Below, piece by piece: positions 16,491 through 26,136 of a stretch of DNA of 64,000 nt (positions within the stretch are counted from its first letter, which is position 1; each line of letters begins with the position of its first letter). The DNA is taken from positions 186,001-250,000 of the forward strand of contig OY762707.1 in the NCBI GenBank assembly GCA_963666295.1, in the 5' to 3' direction. The notes beneath the pieces were generated by a model that had not been told where the DNA came from, searched no databases, and was given only the letters and a program-made list of their open reading frames with translations. The position numbers and the translations under genes are program-made. This DNA comes from QZKY01 sp963666295. GTDB lineage: Bacteria; Pseudomonadota; Gammaproteobacteria; Burkholderiales; Burkholderiaceae_D.

Positions 16491-17699
16491 CTACAAACAG
16501 TGGCTCTCTTCGGCCATTAGCGCACTCTCCCGATAATGCTGGACGGCATCTTCTGACCTGTTTAATGCCTCATTCAACTCAGCAAGTTGCAAATGCGCCT
16601 CTCTCAAAATCGCCTTATCGGAACTGCTTCGAACAAGTGGCTCCAAGTACTGCTGCGCCTTCCCCCAAAGTTTTTGCTTAAGACAGAGTGCGCCGAGCGT
16701 AAGCGCAAGCTCATCTTCAAACGGGTGACTCTTCAGCCACTGCTCGCACAAACCGATTTGCGCCATCAATTCCTTGCTCCCCTGCTCTGCGGAAAACTGT
16801 CGATATGGCTGAAGCAAACGCTTGTCCCAGTGAGAAGATAATGCACTGGAAACGATGGAGCGCGCCTCGTCAAGCAAGCCAACGCGGCCAAATGCCTGCG
16901 CTCCAGCCAGAGCAACTGCCGACCGTACTTGATCCTGCTTTGGCACTTTATTCCATGCCATACGAACTGATTTTGCATCATGCGTTTGCGCCTGAAATAA
17001 ATCCTCGTACGCAAGATCACGTAAACGCTCAGACAAGGCCGGGTTGATCGCGTGATATTTGTCCAGAGACTGAACAAGGCGCAACACTTCCGCCCAGTTA
17101 TTTACCTGCTGGTTTGCCTTGAGAGCGAAGCGCTGTGCATGAACGTGCCTGGCACCCTCCTCACCAAGTTGCTCAATCAATGACAACGCCTCTTTAGGCT
17201 GATGCTCTTCAACCAGCAACTCCGCAGCCGAAATCAGGCGCGCCGTCTTGAAACTGGCATCACTCCCGATTTTTGCCAACCATTCGTCACGGCGTTCAAA
17301 CTGGCGTAACGCATGCGCTGCCCGTGCACCAATCAATGCCGCACACCCTGCATTTTCAGGAAGTCGTGCCGCCTGCTGTGCATCACGTTCAGCCTGTACA
17401 AAACGGCCTTCATAGAGCGCTTTTAATGCCATCCTGAGGGACTGATTGCCATCACGCTCCCGTTTTTGCTTGCGATACCTCGCTACCCAGCCCGGCAATT
17501 TTCGCGTGTTGCGCACAAAACGAAGCAACACATAAAACAACAGAAAAAGCAGGAGCAGTGAAAACAAAAACAGATTCAGTGACAGGTCGATACGGTATGG
17601 CGGCACAAATAAAACCACATTGCCCGTATTAAGCTGTGCCAAAACGGCCAACCCGGCAGCAGCAGCAAAAACGGCCAAAAACCAGAGAAGCAAGCGCAT
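16491..17699 (-). CDS. hemY: HemY-type membrane TPR protein
   Basis: Inner-membrane protein long linked to the heme gene cluster of proteobacteria but without an established enzymatic activity; it is not protoporphyrinogen oxidase. The 402 residues start with two hydrophobic helices joined by a short loop with the family NTGNVVLFVPPYRIDLS segment. A basic stretch and TPR-like helical repeats follow to the C-terminus. It follows hemX by three bases, so the two are co-translated. Confidence 0.9.
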   Translation of the reverse strand: MRLLLWFLAVFAAAAGLAVLAQLNTGNVVLFVPPYRIDLSLNLFLFSLLLLFLLFYVLLRFVRNTRKLPGWVARYRKQKRERDGNQSLRMALKALYEGRFVQAERDAQQAARLPENAGCAALIGARAAHALRQFERRDEWLAKIGSDASFKTARLISAAELLVEEHQPKEALSLIEQLGEEGARHVHAQRFALKANQQVNNWAEVLRLVQSLDKYHAINPALSERLRDLAYEDLFQAQTHDAKSVRMAWNKVPKQDQVRSAVALAGAQAFGRVGLLDEARSIVSSALSSHWDKRLLQPYRQFSAEQGSKELMAQIGLCEQWLKSHPFEDELALTLGALCLKQKLWGKAQQYLEPLVRSSSDKAILREAHLQLAELNEALNRSEDAVQHYRESALMAEESHCL

Positions 17700-17702
17700 A
17701 AT

Positions 17703-18830
17703 TTAGTTCTTACTCTTGAAATCGTAGACAGCGGTCAGGCTTTCCAGCGCCGGCATTTGAATCCTCAGCTTGCTGGCCTTCACCTGATTCAGCGTTTCAA
17801 GAACAGGCTGCGTGTGAGCATCTTGAGTATCAAAATATTTGTTTATTGCCACCTGCACCACGCCCATATCCCCGCTAAAAATTGCGTCGTTTCGTGACAA
17901 CAGCGCCAAACGCGCGCTTAACAAGCGCAACTTCAAGTTTTCACGAATGAAATACGCCTGATCAGGCGACACCAGCAACGCATCTTTTTCGTCAGCCTGC
18001 CGCACCCGAACAAGTTGATTCAAGTCGCCCAACATGTCCCGGGACCAATTTTTTGCCCGATTAAAAGAAGCGCGCCACCACTCACCACTTTCTGCCTTGT
18101 TTATGCTTGTGTCTGGCTTTTCAGCCCTATCACCTATTTTTGGCACTACCTGCTGTGGTTTTTCATTGCGCGAAACAAGCTTTTGATCAGACAGCAACGG
18201 CAGTTTGTCTATCTGCTCAATGATTTCGTCCAGACGTACTGCCGCGCCGGTAAGATCCATCTCGGGCAGCGCATGCAATTTATCTATGTCCCCCTTGATC
18301 GCACGAAGAATGGGCGCAAAATGCAACCGGCTCATCCTTGTCAGGTTTTTTTCTGCGTTCTTCAGCGCAATCAAAGCACCCTGAACATTACCTGAAAGTT
18401 GCAACTGCTGACTCGCGGTCGACAACACGTTCTCGACCTCTGCGAGCGCCCACTCATCCCGATTTTTTGAAATATTTTTATAAATTTGCGAAAGAGTGGT
18501 CTGGTCTGCAATGGCCTCATCCTGCTTGATTTCCATCTCTTTTACTTTGGCTCGCAGCAACAGCAAGCGATCCTGAGCCTCAGCCGCCATCATCTTGACT
18601 TCCTTGTTTTGGCTATCGCCCAACTGAAGTCGACGTGCAATCTCTGCACGCAGGGCTGTCGTTTCGGTGCGAAAGGTCCACCATTGCACAGCCAGTAGCA
18701 CTGCTAACAATATGCACGCCAAAACCGTTATTTTTTGCCACACCCCTCCCGACACAGGAGGCTTTGCCGATGGTGACTCAACGGAATTGCTTGTTTTTGT
18801 TGAATTTGAGTTATCGCTCATAATTTGCAT
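17703..18830 (-). CDS. hemX: HemX-type membrane protein
   Basis: A 375-residue bitopic membrane protein of the HemX family, often labelled uroporphyrinogen-III methyltransferase although it lacks the methyltransferase domain. A Ser/Thr/Pro-rich cytoplasmic N-terminus leads into one transmembrane helix (ITVLACILLAVLLAVQWW), a coiled coil and a helical periplasmic domain with the typical WSRDMLGDLNQLVRV and PDQAYFIRENLKLRLLSARLALL segments. In many relatives hemC and hemD precede it; here upstream is ppc on the other strand. ATG 18821 is an alternative start. Confidence 0.88.
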   Translation of the reverse strand: MQIMSDNSNSTKTSNSVESPSAKPPVSGGVWQKITVLACILLAVLLAVQWWTFRTETTALRAEIARRLQLGDSQNKEVKMMAAEAQDRLLLLRAKVKEMEIKQDEAIADQTTLSQIYKNISKNRDEWALAEVENVLSTASQQLQLSGNVQGALIALKNAEKNLTRMSRLHFAPILRAIKGDIDKLHALPEMDLTGAAVRLDEIIEQIDKLPLLSDQKLVSRNEKPQQVVPKIGDRAEKPDTSINKAESGEWWRASFNRAKNWSRDMLGDLNQLVRVRQADEKDALLVSPDQAYFIRENLKLRLLSARLALLSRNDAIFSGDMGVVQVAINKYFDTQDAHTQPVLETLNQVKASKLRIQMPALESLTAVYDFKSKN

Positions 18831-19202
18831 TTTAACGTAGGCGGCTTATGCTCTGCTCTTGCGCCTGTGAAAGCCTGGCACGGAAAAACAACATCCTGTT
18901 GGCATTCTGCCGACAAGTTGCGCAGAATCAATCAAAATACACACAAAACATTGAGGTCAGGCACAATCAAAACAACTGCAAGTGACGCATATACAATAAA
19001 AACGCAACCCTTGTGAGTCTTGTCATAACCGAATTTGACGATGCCGCCAAAAGACGCAATCATAAACGCATTAAGCTCAAAATTTAACGGGCACTCATTC
19101 AAACGAGTAACCCACCAGTCCATGCGCACAAAACAAACATTTTTCAGGTCAGAATATCGTTTCTAGCCCTCTGTTTTTATTCATTTTTATAAGACACTTA
19201 TT
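18831..19202. other. hemX-ppc divergent intergenic region
   Basis: About 370 bases between divergent genes, so both promoters should be here. I see no coding frame. A weak hairpin TGTTGGC-N5-GCCGACA lies near 18896-18914 without a T-run. hemC and hemD, which usually sit at this place in relatives, are absent. Confidence 0.6.
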
Positions 19203-22061
19203 ATGTCAAAACAGTCCTCAAGCAAAACAATACAAACATCCTCTAACGAGCTTGGCGAACCGCTGAAGGACGATATTCGCCTGCTGGGGCGAATACTGGG
19301 CAAGGTACTTCGCGACAAGGAAGGGGAAGAAATTTTCAACATCGTTGAAACCATTCGGCGCACCGCAGTCAAATATCGCCGCGACATGAATTCGAAATAC
19401 AGCAGGGAACTCAGCGATATCCTGCTTAACTTGTCGCGCGACCAGAGTATTGCTGTCGTTCGCGCATTCTCTTATTTTTCGCATTTGGCCAATATCGCTG
19501 TCGACAAACATGAAAACCTCACTTATCGCGAGCGCTTGATTGCAGGAGAGCCTCCTGAGCCGGGTCGCGTATCGCTGGCACTGCAAAAGCTGAAAAACAT
19601 AAATGTATCCGGTGACACCTTACGCAATTTTTTTGAAGATGCTCTGATTTCACCGGTATTAACCGCACATCCAACGGAAGTCCAGCGTAGAAGCACCCTG
19701 GATAAAGAGCGTGAGATTTCACGCCTGATTACGGAGCGCGATCACCTGCGCGCGCCCTGGGAAATCGAAGAAAACGAACAGAATCTATATGCGCGCATCG
19801 CAACACTCTGGCAAACGCGCATTTTGCGCTACACAAAGTTGACCGTTGCCGACGAAATCAACAACGCACTCTCTTTTTATCACATTACATTTCTGCGCGA
19901 GCTGCCGAAGCTTTACGAAAAGGTGGAGGCAGAGTTCAAAAACGCTTTCCCGGATCAAGCCAACAAGAATTTCCCCTCGACAACCTACTTCCGTATGGGA
20001 AGCTGGATTGGCGGCGACCGTGACGGCAACCCGAACGTCAATGCCGACACAATGCGCCATGCTCTGATCAGCCAGGCTACCGTCATCCTTGAATACTATC
20101 TGGAAGAAATTCATGCGCTGGGCGCGGAACTGTCGATGTCATCCCTGCTGAGCAATGTTAGTGAAGAGCTGCAGGAACTGGCGAACGCCTCACCCGACAC
20201 ATCGGAACACCGCATTGACGAGCCTTATCGCCGGGTGCTTATTGGCATTTATACCCGGCTGGCAGCGACCGCACGGGCACTGAGCACAACGAGCATATTT
20301 CGCGGTGAAGTTGGTACCGGTGAGCCATACGGATCACCCGCAGAGTTTGCAGCGGACCTGCAAATCGTCGTTGACTCACTGACAAAACACGCCGGTATCG
20401 AAATTGTCAAACCGCGCCTTGCCAAAATTCGACGTGCCATCGACATCTTCGGATTTAACTTGGCTACGCTGGACATGCGCCAGAACTCTGAAGTTCACGA
20501 ACGCGTTGTTGGCGAATTGTTTTCACGCGCCCGCGTTGTCAGCAACTATGCTGACCTGACCGAAGAAAAGAAAGTCGAATTGCTTTTAAAAGAGCTTAAC
20601 CAGCCTCGCATGCTCTACTCGCAATTTGCGGATTACTCTGATGAAACCACATCGGAACTAAAAATCTTGCATACCGCCAAGGAAATCAGTACCCGTTATG
20701 GCGCACGCGCTATCCGCAATTACATCATCTCGCATACGCGGGCGCTTTCAGACTTGCTGGAAGTTTATCTGCTGCAAAAGGAAACCGGTCTGCTGCGCGA
20801 ACAGTGGGCACCAGACAAACAGGATGGTCCTTCTGATGCCGTTCTCGACCTGATGGTCGTGCCGTTGTTCGAAACAATACCGGATCTGCAGCGCGCAGCT
20901 GGCATCATGGAACAAGTCATGGCAATTCCATTGGTGCGGCACATGATCTCGCGCCGTGGCAACCTGCAAGAAGTGATGCTGGGCTATTCCGACTCCAACA
21001 AGGATGGCGGCTTCCTGACTTCAAACTGGGAGCTATATCGAACAGAAATGCAGTTAGTCAAAGTGTTCAATGCTGCAGGCGTCAAACTCAGACTTTTTCA
21101 TGGCAGGGGTGGCACGGTAGGTCGCGGAGGTGGCCCAAGCTACGACGCGATTCTGGCGCAACCGGTTGGCACGGTAAACGGTCAGATTCGCCTAACCGAA
21201 CAGGGAGAAATCATTGCCTCCAAATATTCACACGCCGAAATCGGCGCACGTAATCTGGAATTGCTGGTTGCGGGCACCTTGGAGGCCAGCTTGATGCCGC
21301 ACAGGGAAGAAAGTAGTTATGCGAAAAAACTGATCGATTACGAGCAAATTCTTTCTGAACTCTCCTCATTTGCCCATAAGGCATACCGCAACCTGGTATA
21401 TGAAACAGAAGGCTTCACCGAATACTTTTTTGCTGCGACGCCCATTGCGGAAATTGCCGAGTTGAACATCGGTTCGCGCCCGGCATCCCGAAAATCAAGC
21501 CGGCGTATTGAAGACCTGCGCGCCATTCCATGGGGGTTCTCGTGGGGTCAGTGCCGCATTTTGCTCCCTGCCTGGTATGGCTTTGGCAGCGCTGTCAGCA
21601 CCTGGCTGGACAATGGTATTGGCGCAACCAAAGAGCAGAAACTGGAAACGCTGAATGAAATGTTCAACAACTGGCCGTTTTTCGCCACCCTGCTATCCAA
21701 TATGGACATGGTGTTGTCAAAAGTTGATTTGGCGATTGCCTCCCGTTACGCAGAACTTGTTCCTGACGAAAAATTGCGCGAAGACATTTTTGGCCGCATC
21801 TGCGAAGAGCATGCACGCACAGTAAGCTGCCTTGAAGCCATTACAGGCACATCCGAGCGCCTGGCCACCAACCCGCTGTTGGCCAATTCGCTTAATCGGC
21901 GTCTCCCCTACATCGACCCCCTGAACTATATGCAGGTCGAAATGATCAAACGTCACCGTCAAGCACTGATTGACTATCCGGGAGAAGTCGATGCGCGCGC
22001 CAACCGCGGGATTCACCTTTCAATCAATGGTATTGCTGCCGGCCTACGCAACACAGGATAA
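19203..22061 (+). CDS. ppc: Phosphoenolpyruvate carboxylase
   Basis: Cytoplasmic enzyme that converts phosphoenolpyruvate and bicarbonate to oxaloacetate, refilling the citric acid cycle. The 952 residues carry the catalytic histidine H156 in LTAHPTEV, the GSWIGGDRDGNPNV motif, the second histidine motif FHGRGGTVGRGGGP and the GYSDSNKDGG motif. The C-terminal allosteric region ends NGIAAGLRNTG, as in the family. A terminator follows immediately. Confidence 0.98.
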   Translation: MSKQSSSKTIQTSSNELGEPLKDDIRLLGRILGKVLRDKEGEEIFNIVETIRRTAVKYRRDMNSKYSRELSDILLNLSRDQSIAVVRAFSYFSHLANIAVDKHENLTYRERLIAGEPPEPGRVSLALQKLKNINVSGDTLRNFFEDALISPVLTAHPTEVQRRSTLDKEREISRLITERDHLRAPWEIEENEQNLYARIATLWQTRILRYTKLTVADEINNALSFYHITFLRELPKLYEKVEAEFKNAFPDQANKNFPSTTYFRMGSWIGGDRDGNPNVNADTMRHALISQATVILEYYLEEIHALGAELSMSSLLSNVSEELQELANASPDTSEHRIDEPYRRVLIGIYTRLAATARALSTTSIFRGEVGTGEPYGSPAEFAADLQIVVDSLTKHAGIEIVKPRLAKIRRAIDIFGFNLATLDMRQNSEVHERVVGELFSRARVVSNYADLTEEKKVELLLKELNQPRMLYSQFADYSDETTSELKILHTAKEISTRYGARAIRNYIISHTRALSDLLEVYLLQKETGLLREQWAPDKQDGPSDAVLDLMVVPLFETIPDLQRAAGIMEQVMAIPLVRHMISRRGNLQEVMLGYSDSNKDGGFLTSNWELYRTEMQLVKVFNAAGVKLRLFHGRGGTVGRGGGPSYDAILAQPVGTVNGQIRLTEQGEIIASKYSHAEIGARNLELLVAGTLEASLMPHREESSYAKKLIDYEQILSELSSFAHKAYRNLVYETEGFTEYFFAATPIAEIAELNIGSRPASRKSSRRIEDLRAIPWGFSWGQCRILLPAWYGFGSAVSTWLDNGIGATKEQKLETLNEMFNNWPFFATLLSNMDMVLSKVDLAIASRYAELVPDEKLREDIFGRICEEHARTVSCLEAITGTSERLATNPLLANSLNRRLPYIDPLNYMQVEMIKRHRQALIDYPGEVDARANRGIHLSINGIAAGLRNTG

Positions 22062-22075
22062 TGCTGACCACAAAG

Positions 22076-22116
22076 AAAAACGGCAGGCGACTCTCAAAAT
22101 CAGCCTGCTGTTTTTT
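22076..22116 (+). terminator. Bidirectional terminator between ppc and the glycosylase gene
   Basis: A GCAGGC / GCCTGC stem, extended by a G-T pair, a C-G pair and A-T pairs, is flanked by an A-run on the left and a T-run on the right. It therefore serves the converging transcripts from both sides. Confidence 0.85.
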
Positions 22117-22130
22117 ATTTTGGCGCCGGA

Positions 22131-22991
22131 TCAGGCACGCAAAGCCTTTTCCTGCATGGCTAGGCACAAATCTACCCAAACCTTGCGTTTTTCAACCGGT
22201 TGTCGTAACAGGTATGCCGGATGATAAGTGGCAATCAAAGGGACGTCCAAACCCTCTAACGTCCGATAAGCATGTACTTTTCCACGCAAGGACGCCAGCG
22301 AAGCTTGCGCTTCCGTATTCAACAGCATGGTCGCCGCAGTTCTTCCCAATGCCACAATGACTTCCGGCTGAATTAACGTAATTTGCCGATCAAGAAATGG
22401 ACGACACGCCTTCGCTTCGTCCAGTGACGGTGGACGATCTTTCCCCTTTTCATCCGTTGGACGACACTTGACGATATTGGTGATAAAAACATCGTCACCA
22501 CGTTTTAACTGCATCGCACGAAACATGTTGTCCAGCAACTTGCCTGACGCACCAACAAACGGCTTGCCTTGCTGATCCTCGTAAAATCCAGGCCCTTCGC
22601 CAATAAACAGCCAGGAAGCCTTGCGACCGCCCGCGCCGGGAACCACCTGCGTGCGCTTTTCACATAAACCACATGCCGTGCACTGCAACATGACCTGTTC
22701 GAGTTCGTCCCATTCCATGTTCGCCACATTGTGCACCGTCGTAGGCTGTTCTTCGGCCACAACACCCTCATCCCATGGAATTTCATCAAAAAAAGCGGGC
22801 GGCGCATCAGCAGAAAATGTCTCAGCCATCGATGGCACCTCGGCAAAATCGTGCCGCATTTGTGTATCATCTTGCACAGGCTCGTGCCGTTCCGTCGATA
22901 TAACTTCTTCCTCTGCCTGCTCACGCAATTTCCAGACCGGCCCCAGACCCATCTCACGAACAAATGCTGAGCGATGCCTCATCGTCGTCAT
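22131..22991 (-). CDS. Uracil-DNA glycosylase, family 4 (iron-sulfur)
   Basis: Removes uracil from DNA. The catalytic domain occupies the last ~190 of 286 residues, with GEGPGFYEDQQGKPFVG (water-activating motif), TNIVKCRP and the C-terminal ATYHPAYLLR motif. Cluster cysteines are C104, C107, C176 and C196. The first ~95 residues are acidic and low in complexity; they form a linker not needed for catalysis. The start overlaps the rimI stop as ATGA, so translation is coupled. The order tsaB-rimI-udg is common in betaproteobacteria. Confidence 0.93.
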   Translation of the reverse strand: MTTMRHRSAFVREMGLGPVWKLREQAEEEVISTERHEPVQDDTQMRHDFAEVPSMAETFSADAPPAFFDEIPWDEGVVAEEQPTTVHNVANMEWDELEQVMLQCTACGLCEKRTQVVPGAGGRKASWLFIGEGPGFYEDQQGKPFVGASGKLLDNMFRAMQLKRGDDVFITNIVKCRPTDEKGKDRPPSLDEAKACRPFLDRQITLIQPEVIVALGRTAATMLLNTEAQASLASLRGKVHAYRTLEGLDVPLIATYHPAYLLRQPVEKRKVWVDLCLAMQEKALRA

Positions 22992-23479
22992 AATGCAAGC
23001 CTCATTACCAAGGCATCCTCACGACTTTGGTCAGCACCCGCGTAATAGTTTTTTCTTCGTCCAATCTGCACAAAACCATAATTTTGATACAGTTCAATCG
23101 CCCGCACATTGGACAAGCGCACTTCCAGCAAGAGTGATTCTATTTTCATTGCCACTGCCATATCCAGCACCTTTCCCAACAAAAGACGACCGATGCCTTT
23201 TCCTTGCCAGTTTTCATGCACCGCAATCGTCAGCAAGTGCGCCTCATCAACAACTTTTTTGATCACAAAATAGCCGATCAGTTTGCCGGAACGATCTCGC
23301 ACCAGCCAGCAATCGTATCCTGCCTTGATGGCACTCTCAAAGGATTGACGCGTCCAGTGGCCGTAAGATGGAAATACCGCCGTTTCGACCTGAACAACCT
23401 CATCCAGGTCGTGGGGCTGCATACGATCAAACTGCAAACCATTTTCAGTAACCAATTCACTGGCAGCAAGCACACTCAT
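22988..23479 (-). CDS. rimI: Ribosomal protein S18-alanine N-acetyltransferase RimI
   Basis: GNAT-fold acetyltransferase of 163 residues that acetylates the N-terminal alanine of ribosomal protein S18. The acetyl-CoA motif is visible (ENWQGKGIGRLLL), followed by LLLEVRLSNVRAIELYQNYGF and the RimI-type GRRKNYY end. Both ends overlap neighbours by four bases (ATGA), so it is translationally coupled to tsaB and to the glycosylase gene. Confidence 0.93.
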   Translation of the reverse strand: MSVLAASELVTENGLQFDRMQPHDLDEVVQVETAVFPSYGHWTRQSFESAIKAGYDCWLVRDRSGKLIGYFVIKKVVDEAHLLTIAVHENWQGKGIGRLLLGKVLDMAVAMKIESLLLEVRLSNVRAIELYQNYGFVQIGRRKNYYAGADQSREDALVMRLAL

Positions 23480-24174
23480 TTTCCTGCCTCACATGCTTGC
23501 CTTTCACGTTCCGCCGTAGTCAGCGCCACCTTGTTGCGCAAATAAAGCGGCTGAACCTCGTGCGGCTTGAGTACCGACCCTTGTAAAAACTGAATCTGCC
23601 CCAATCGCGCCACCTGCCGTGCATGCGGCAAAATCCCTGGTAATCCCGACTGAAAAAAATCACGTCCGGTGAATGCGGTAGCATACGAAGACAGCCCACT
23701 CCCGCAGGCTTGCGGAGTACCATTCGGCGCCACACCCGCCGGTGCAGACAGCGTCGGCGCAATGATTTTCTGCCAGCCATCGGCGTAACGATACTGCGCC
23801 CAGTACACCTCGCGCATCTGCGCATCCAGAATGGTGAGTATGTCTGACTTACCTGTCTGTTCGCGACAAGCTTGCGCCATCGCCGCCAAGGTCACAACTG
23901 GCACGACGGGCAGATCGGCACCATAACTCAAACCCTGAGCGACGCCACAAGCGGTGCGCACACCGGTAAAAGAGCCCGGTCCGATGCCTACCGCCAGAGC
24001 ATCACACTGATTCAATGCCATGCCTGCCTCGGCAAGCACCTCCTGCACCATTGGCAAAATCATTTCAGAGTGGGTTTTGACGCCATTGGTCTCGCGCCAG
24101 ATCGTTTCATCGCCTCGCATCAAGGCCACCGATGCCAGCGAAGTTGAAGTATCGAGGGAAAGAATGGTTGACAT
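23476..24174 (-). CDS. tsaB: tRNA threonylcarbamoyladenosine biosynthesis protein TsaB
   Basis: Non-catalytic ASKHA-fold partner of TsaD in making t6A at position 37 of ANN-decoding tRNAs. With ATG 24174 the protein has 232 residues and the family start ILSLDTSTSLASVAL. The interface segment GPGSFTGVRTACGVAQGLSYG is intact. An in-frame extension to 24207 lacks a ribosome site. It overlaps rimI by four bases. The product's pathway meets the TrmO-like protein at 35366, which would act on t6A. Confidence 0.94.
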   Translation of the reverse strand: MSTILSLDTSTSLASVALMRGDETIWRETNGVKTHSEMILPMVQEVLAEAGMALNQCDALAVGIGPGSFTGVRTACGVAQGLSYGADLPVVPVVTLAAMAQACREQTGKSDILTILDAQMREVYWAQYRYADGWQKIIAPTLSAPAGVAPNGTPQACGSGLSSYATAFTGRDFFQSGLPGILPHARQVARLGQIQFLQGSVLKPHEVQPLYLRNKVALTTAERERQACEAGK

Positions 24175-24194
24175 GTTAAATCTTGTTTGCCGCG

Positions 24195-24638
24195 TTATGC
24201 GCCGCACTCCAGTTCATACTTTTCATTGGCGCGCCTTAGTTTTAATTGTGCCTTGTCGCGCTTCTTGAAATTAGCACTGCGCACATCCCTCTCCGCCCAC
24301 GTCACTTTTTGCGCCAGACTTTTGCACCTTTTATGCTTTTTGGCTACCGCCTTGACGCGCTTGCGCCGCGCTTTCTCATCTTTGGCGGCCTGTTTTTCCT
24401 GCGCTTTTTCCAGCGCACTCAAGGATTTCTTTTCAGCCGCAGACTGCACCTTGGCCTGTGCAACATCATCGTCAGTTGGTCTACGCCAAACCTTGACCGT
24501 TCTGACAGGCTTGCCATCCGGACAGGAAGCGGCATAAACCGTCTTGCCATTGACGTTGCAGCGGTATATTCCATCCGCGTGCGCTGCCAATGAAAGCACA
24601 AGCAAAACGAACGCAAGCCACTTTATACGCACTTTCAC
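24195..24638 (-). CDS. DUF4124-like secreted basic protein
   Basis: A 147-residue protein with a clear signal peptide (WLAFVLLVLSLAAHA, cleavage after AHA). A short DUF4124-like strand region follows (IYRCNVNGKTVYAASCPDG) with two cysteines. The rest is a Lys/Ala/Glu-rich helix, probably coiled coil. It is likely periplasmic. It ends 20 bases before tsaB and may share its transcript. The function is unknown. Confidence 0.75.
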   Translation of the reverse strand: MKVRIKWLAFVLLVLSLAAHADGIYRCNVNGKTVYAASCPDGKPVRTVKVWRRPTDDDVAQAKVQSAAEKKSLSALEKAQEKQAAKDEKARRKRVKAVAKKHKRCKSLAQKVTWAERDVRSANFKKRDKAQLKLRRANEKYELECGA

Positions 24639-24642
24639 CTCC

Positions 24643-26049
24643 TCACAAGACTTTGCCTGGGTTCATCAGATTATCCGGATCAAGCGCCTGCTTGATCCTT
24701 TTCATCAGCGCTAGTTCTATCTCCGACAGGTAATGCCTTATTTCATCACGTTTCAATACGCCAACACCATGCTCGGCAGCGATGGAACCGCCAAAGCGAT
24801 CTACGCTGTCATACACGACCCGGTTCACATCCGTCTGCCTTTGAAGAAACGCGTCATCTGAAACATCTTCCGGCGCGGCCACGTTGTAATGCAAATTACC
24901 ATCGCCTAAATGACCGAAAACAACTGGCCGACAACCCGGAAAATGCTGCTGTAAAAGCACTCCTGTTTTTGCGATGAAGTCTGCAACACGCGAAGTGGGG
25001 ATCGAAACATCATGTTTGATGTTCTTGCCTTCCAGCGCCTGTGCATCGGAGATGTGCTCACGCAACTGCCAGAATGCTCTGGACTGCGCAATCGAAGTGG
25101 CAATTGATGCATCCAGGACTTCCTGCGAAGACAGGGCTTCTTCCAGTACCTTTTCAAGCAGCGCCATTGCCAGTTGTTCTGGCTCGGCTGATGAAAGCTC
25201 CATCAAAACATATTGCGGATAAATCAGCTCAAGAGGTGCTGTGAGTTGAGGAAAATGCTTGTTCACCAGTTGCAGGCTAAAATTTGAAATCAACTCAAAA
25301 CCTGTCAGCGCCGCACCACAATCGCTTTGTGCACGAGCAAGAAGCTGTTGCGCATCATGTGGAGAATTTAGCGCTACCAGCGCTGTCACAATCGACTGCG
25401 GTTGCGGATAAAGCTTCATGGCCGCAGCGGTAATGACACCCAGCGTGCCTTCCGCACCGATGAACAGATTACGCAAGTCATAACCGCTGTTATCTTTGCG
25501 CAAACCTCGCAAACTGCTCCAGACATCGCCTTGCGGCGTCACAACTTCCAGTCCAAGACAGAGCTCACGCGCATTGCCATAGCGCAGAACGGCGGTGCCA
25601 CCTGCATTTGCAGACAGGCAACCGCCCATCGTGCAACTACTCTCCGACGCCAGTTGCAGCGGGAACAAGCGCCCAACTTCTTCAGCCGCTTCCTGAACAC
25701 GCTTCAGAACACAACCCGCTTCAACCGTGATCGTATTGTTGGCCTGATCAACACTGCGCACCCGATTCATGCGGCGCAATGAAAGCACAATGGCCTGGCC
25801 ACTTTCATCTGGCACGCTGCCCAGCACCAACCCGGTATTACCGCCTTGCGGAACAATCGGAACCCGAAAACGGTTACACAAACGCACGATCTCTGACACT
25901 TCCGCAGTCTTTTCAGGCCGCACAACAGCTAACGCCCTGCCTGCAAAGCGCCGCCGCCAGTCAATTAGATAGCTGGAAATATCTCGCGTCTCAGTTAGCA
26001 CCTGATCAGCACCAACCACACTGCGGCAAAGATCAAGAAATTTGTTCAT
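24643..26049 (-). CDS. FAD-binding oxidase, D-lactate/glycolate dehydrogenase type
   Basis: Member of the vanillyl-alcohol-oxidase flavoprotein fold. The FAD-binding part has VPQGGNTGL and the SSCTMGGCLSANAGGTAVLRYG region, plus the GLRKDNSGYDLRNLFIGAEGTLG motif. The C-terminal domain contains the metal/substrate motif FGHLGDGNLHYN and AEHGVGVLK. This pattern fits oxidation of a 2-hydroxy acid (D-lactate, glycolate or 2-hydroxyglutarate), but the substrate cannot be told. ATG 26049 gives 468 residues; no clear ribosome site is seen. It ends five bases before the DUF4124 gene. Confidence 0.87.
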   Translation of the reverse strand: MNKFLDLCRSVVGADQVLTETRDISSYLIDWRRRFAGRALAVVRPEKTAEVSEIVRLCNRFRVPIVPQGGNTGLVLGSVPDESGQAIVLSLRRMNRVRSVDQANNTITVEAGCVLKRVQEAAEEVGRLFPLQLASESSCTMGGCLSANAGGTAVLRYGNARELCLGLEVVTPQGDVWSSLRGLRKDNSGYDLRNLFIGAEGTLGVITAAAMKLYPQPQSIVTALVALNSPHDAQQLLARAQSDCGAALTGFELISNFSLQLVNKHFPQLTAPLELIYPQYVLMELSSAEPEQLAMALLEKVLEEALSSQEVLDASIATSIAQSRAFWQLREHISDAQALEGKNIKHDVSIPTSRVADFIAKTGVLLQQHFPGCRPVVFGHLGDGNLHYNVAAPEDVSDDAFLQRQTDVNRVVYDSVDRFGGSIAAEHGVGVLKRDEIRHYLSEIELALMKRIKQALDPDNLMNPGKVL

Positions 26050-26136
26050 TGAAAAGGTTAGAATGATTCGAGGCGACAGAAAAACACGCAATTTTCAATT
26101 ATAAAACTCTTTAACTGCCAAACACTCAAAGACCTC

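Noticed and set aside
18896..18914. Hairpin TGTTGGC-N5-GCCGACA upstream of hemX, considered as a terminator or attenuator
   Set aside because: It contains a G-T pair, has no T-run and lies in a promoter region, so no function can be supported.
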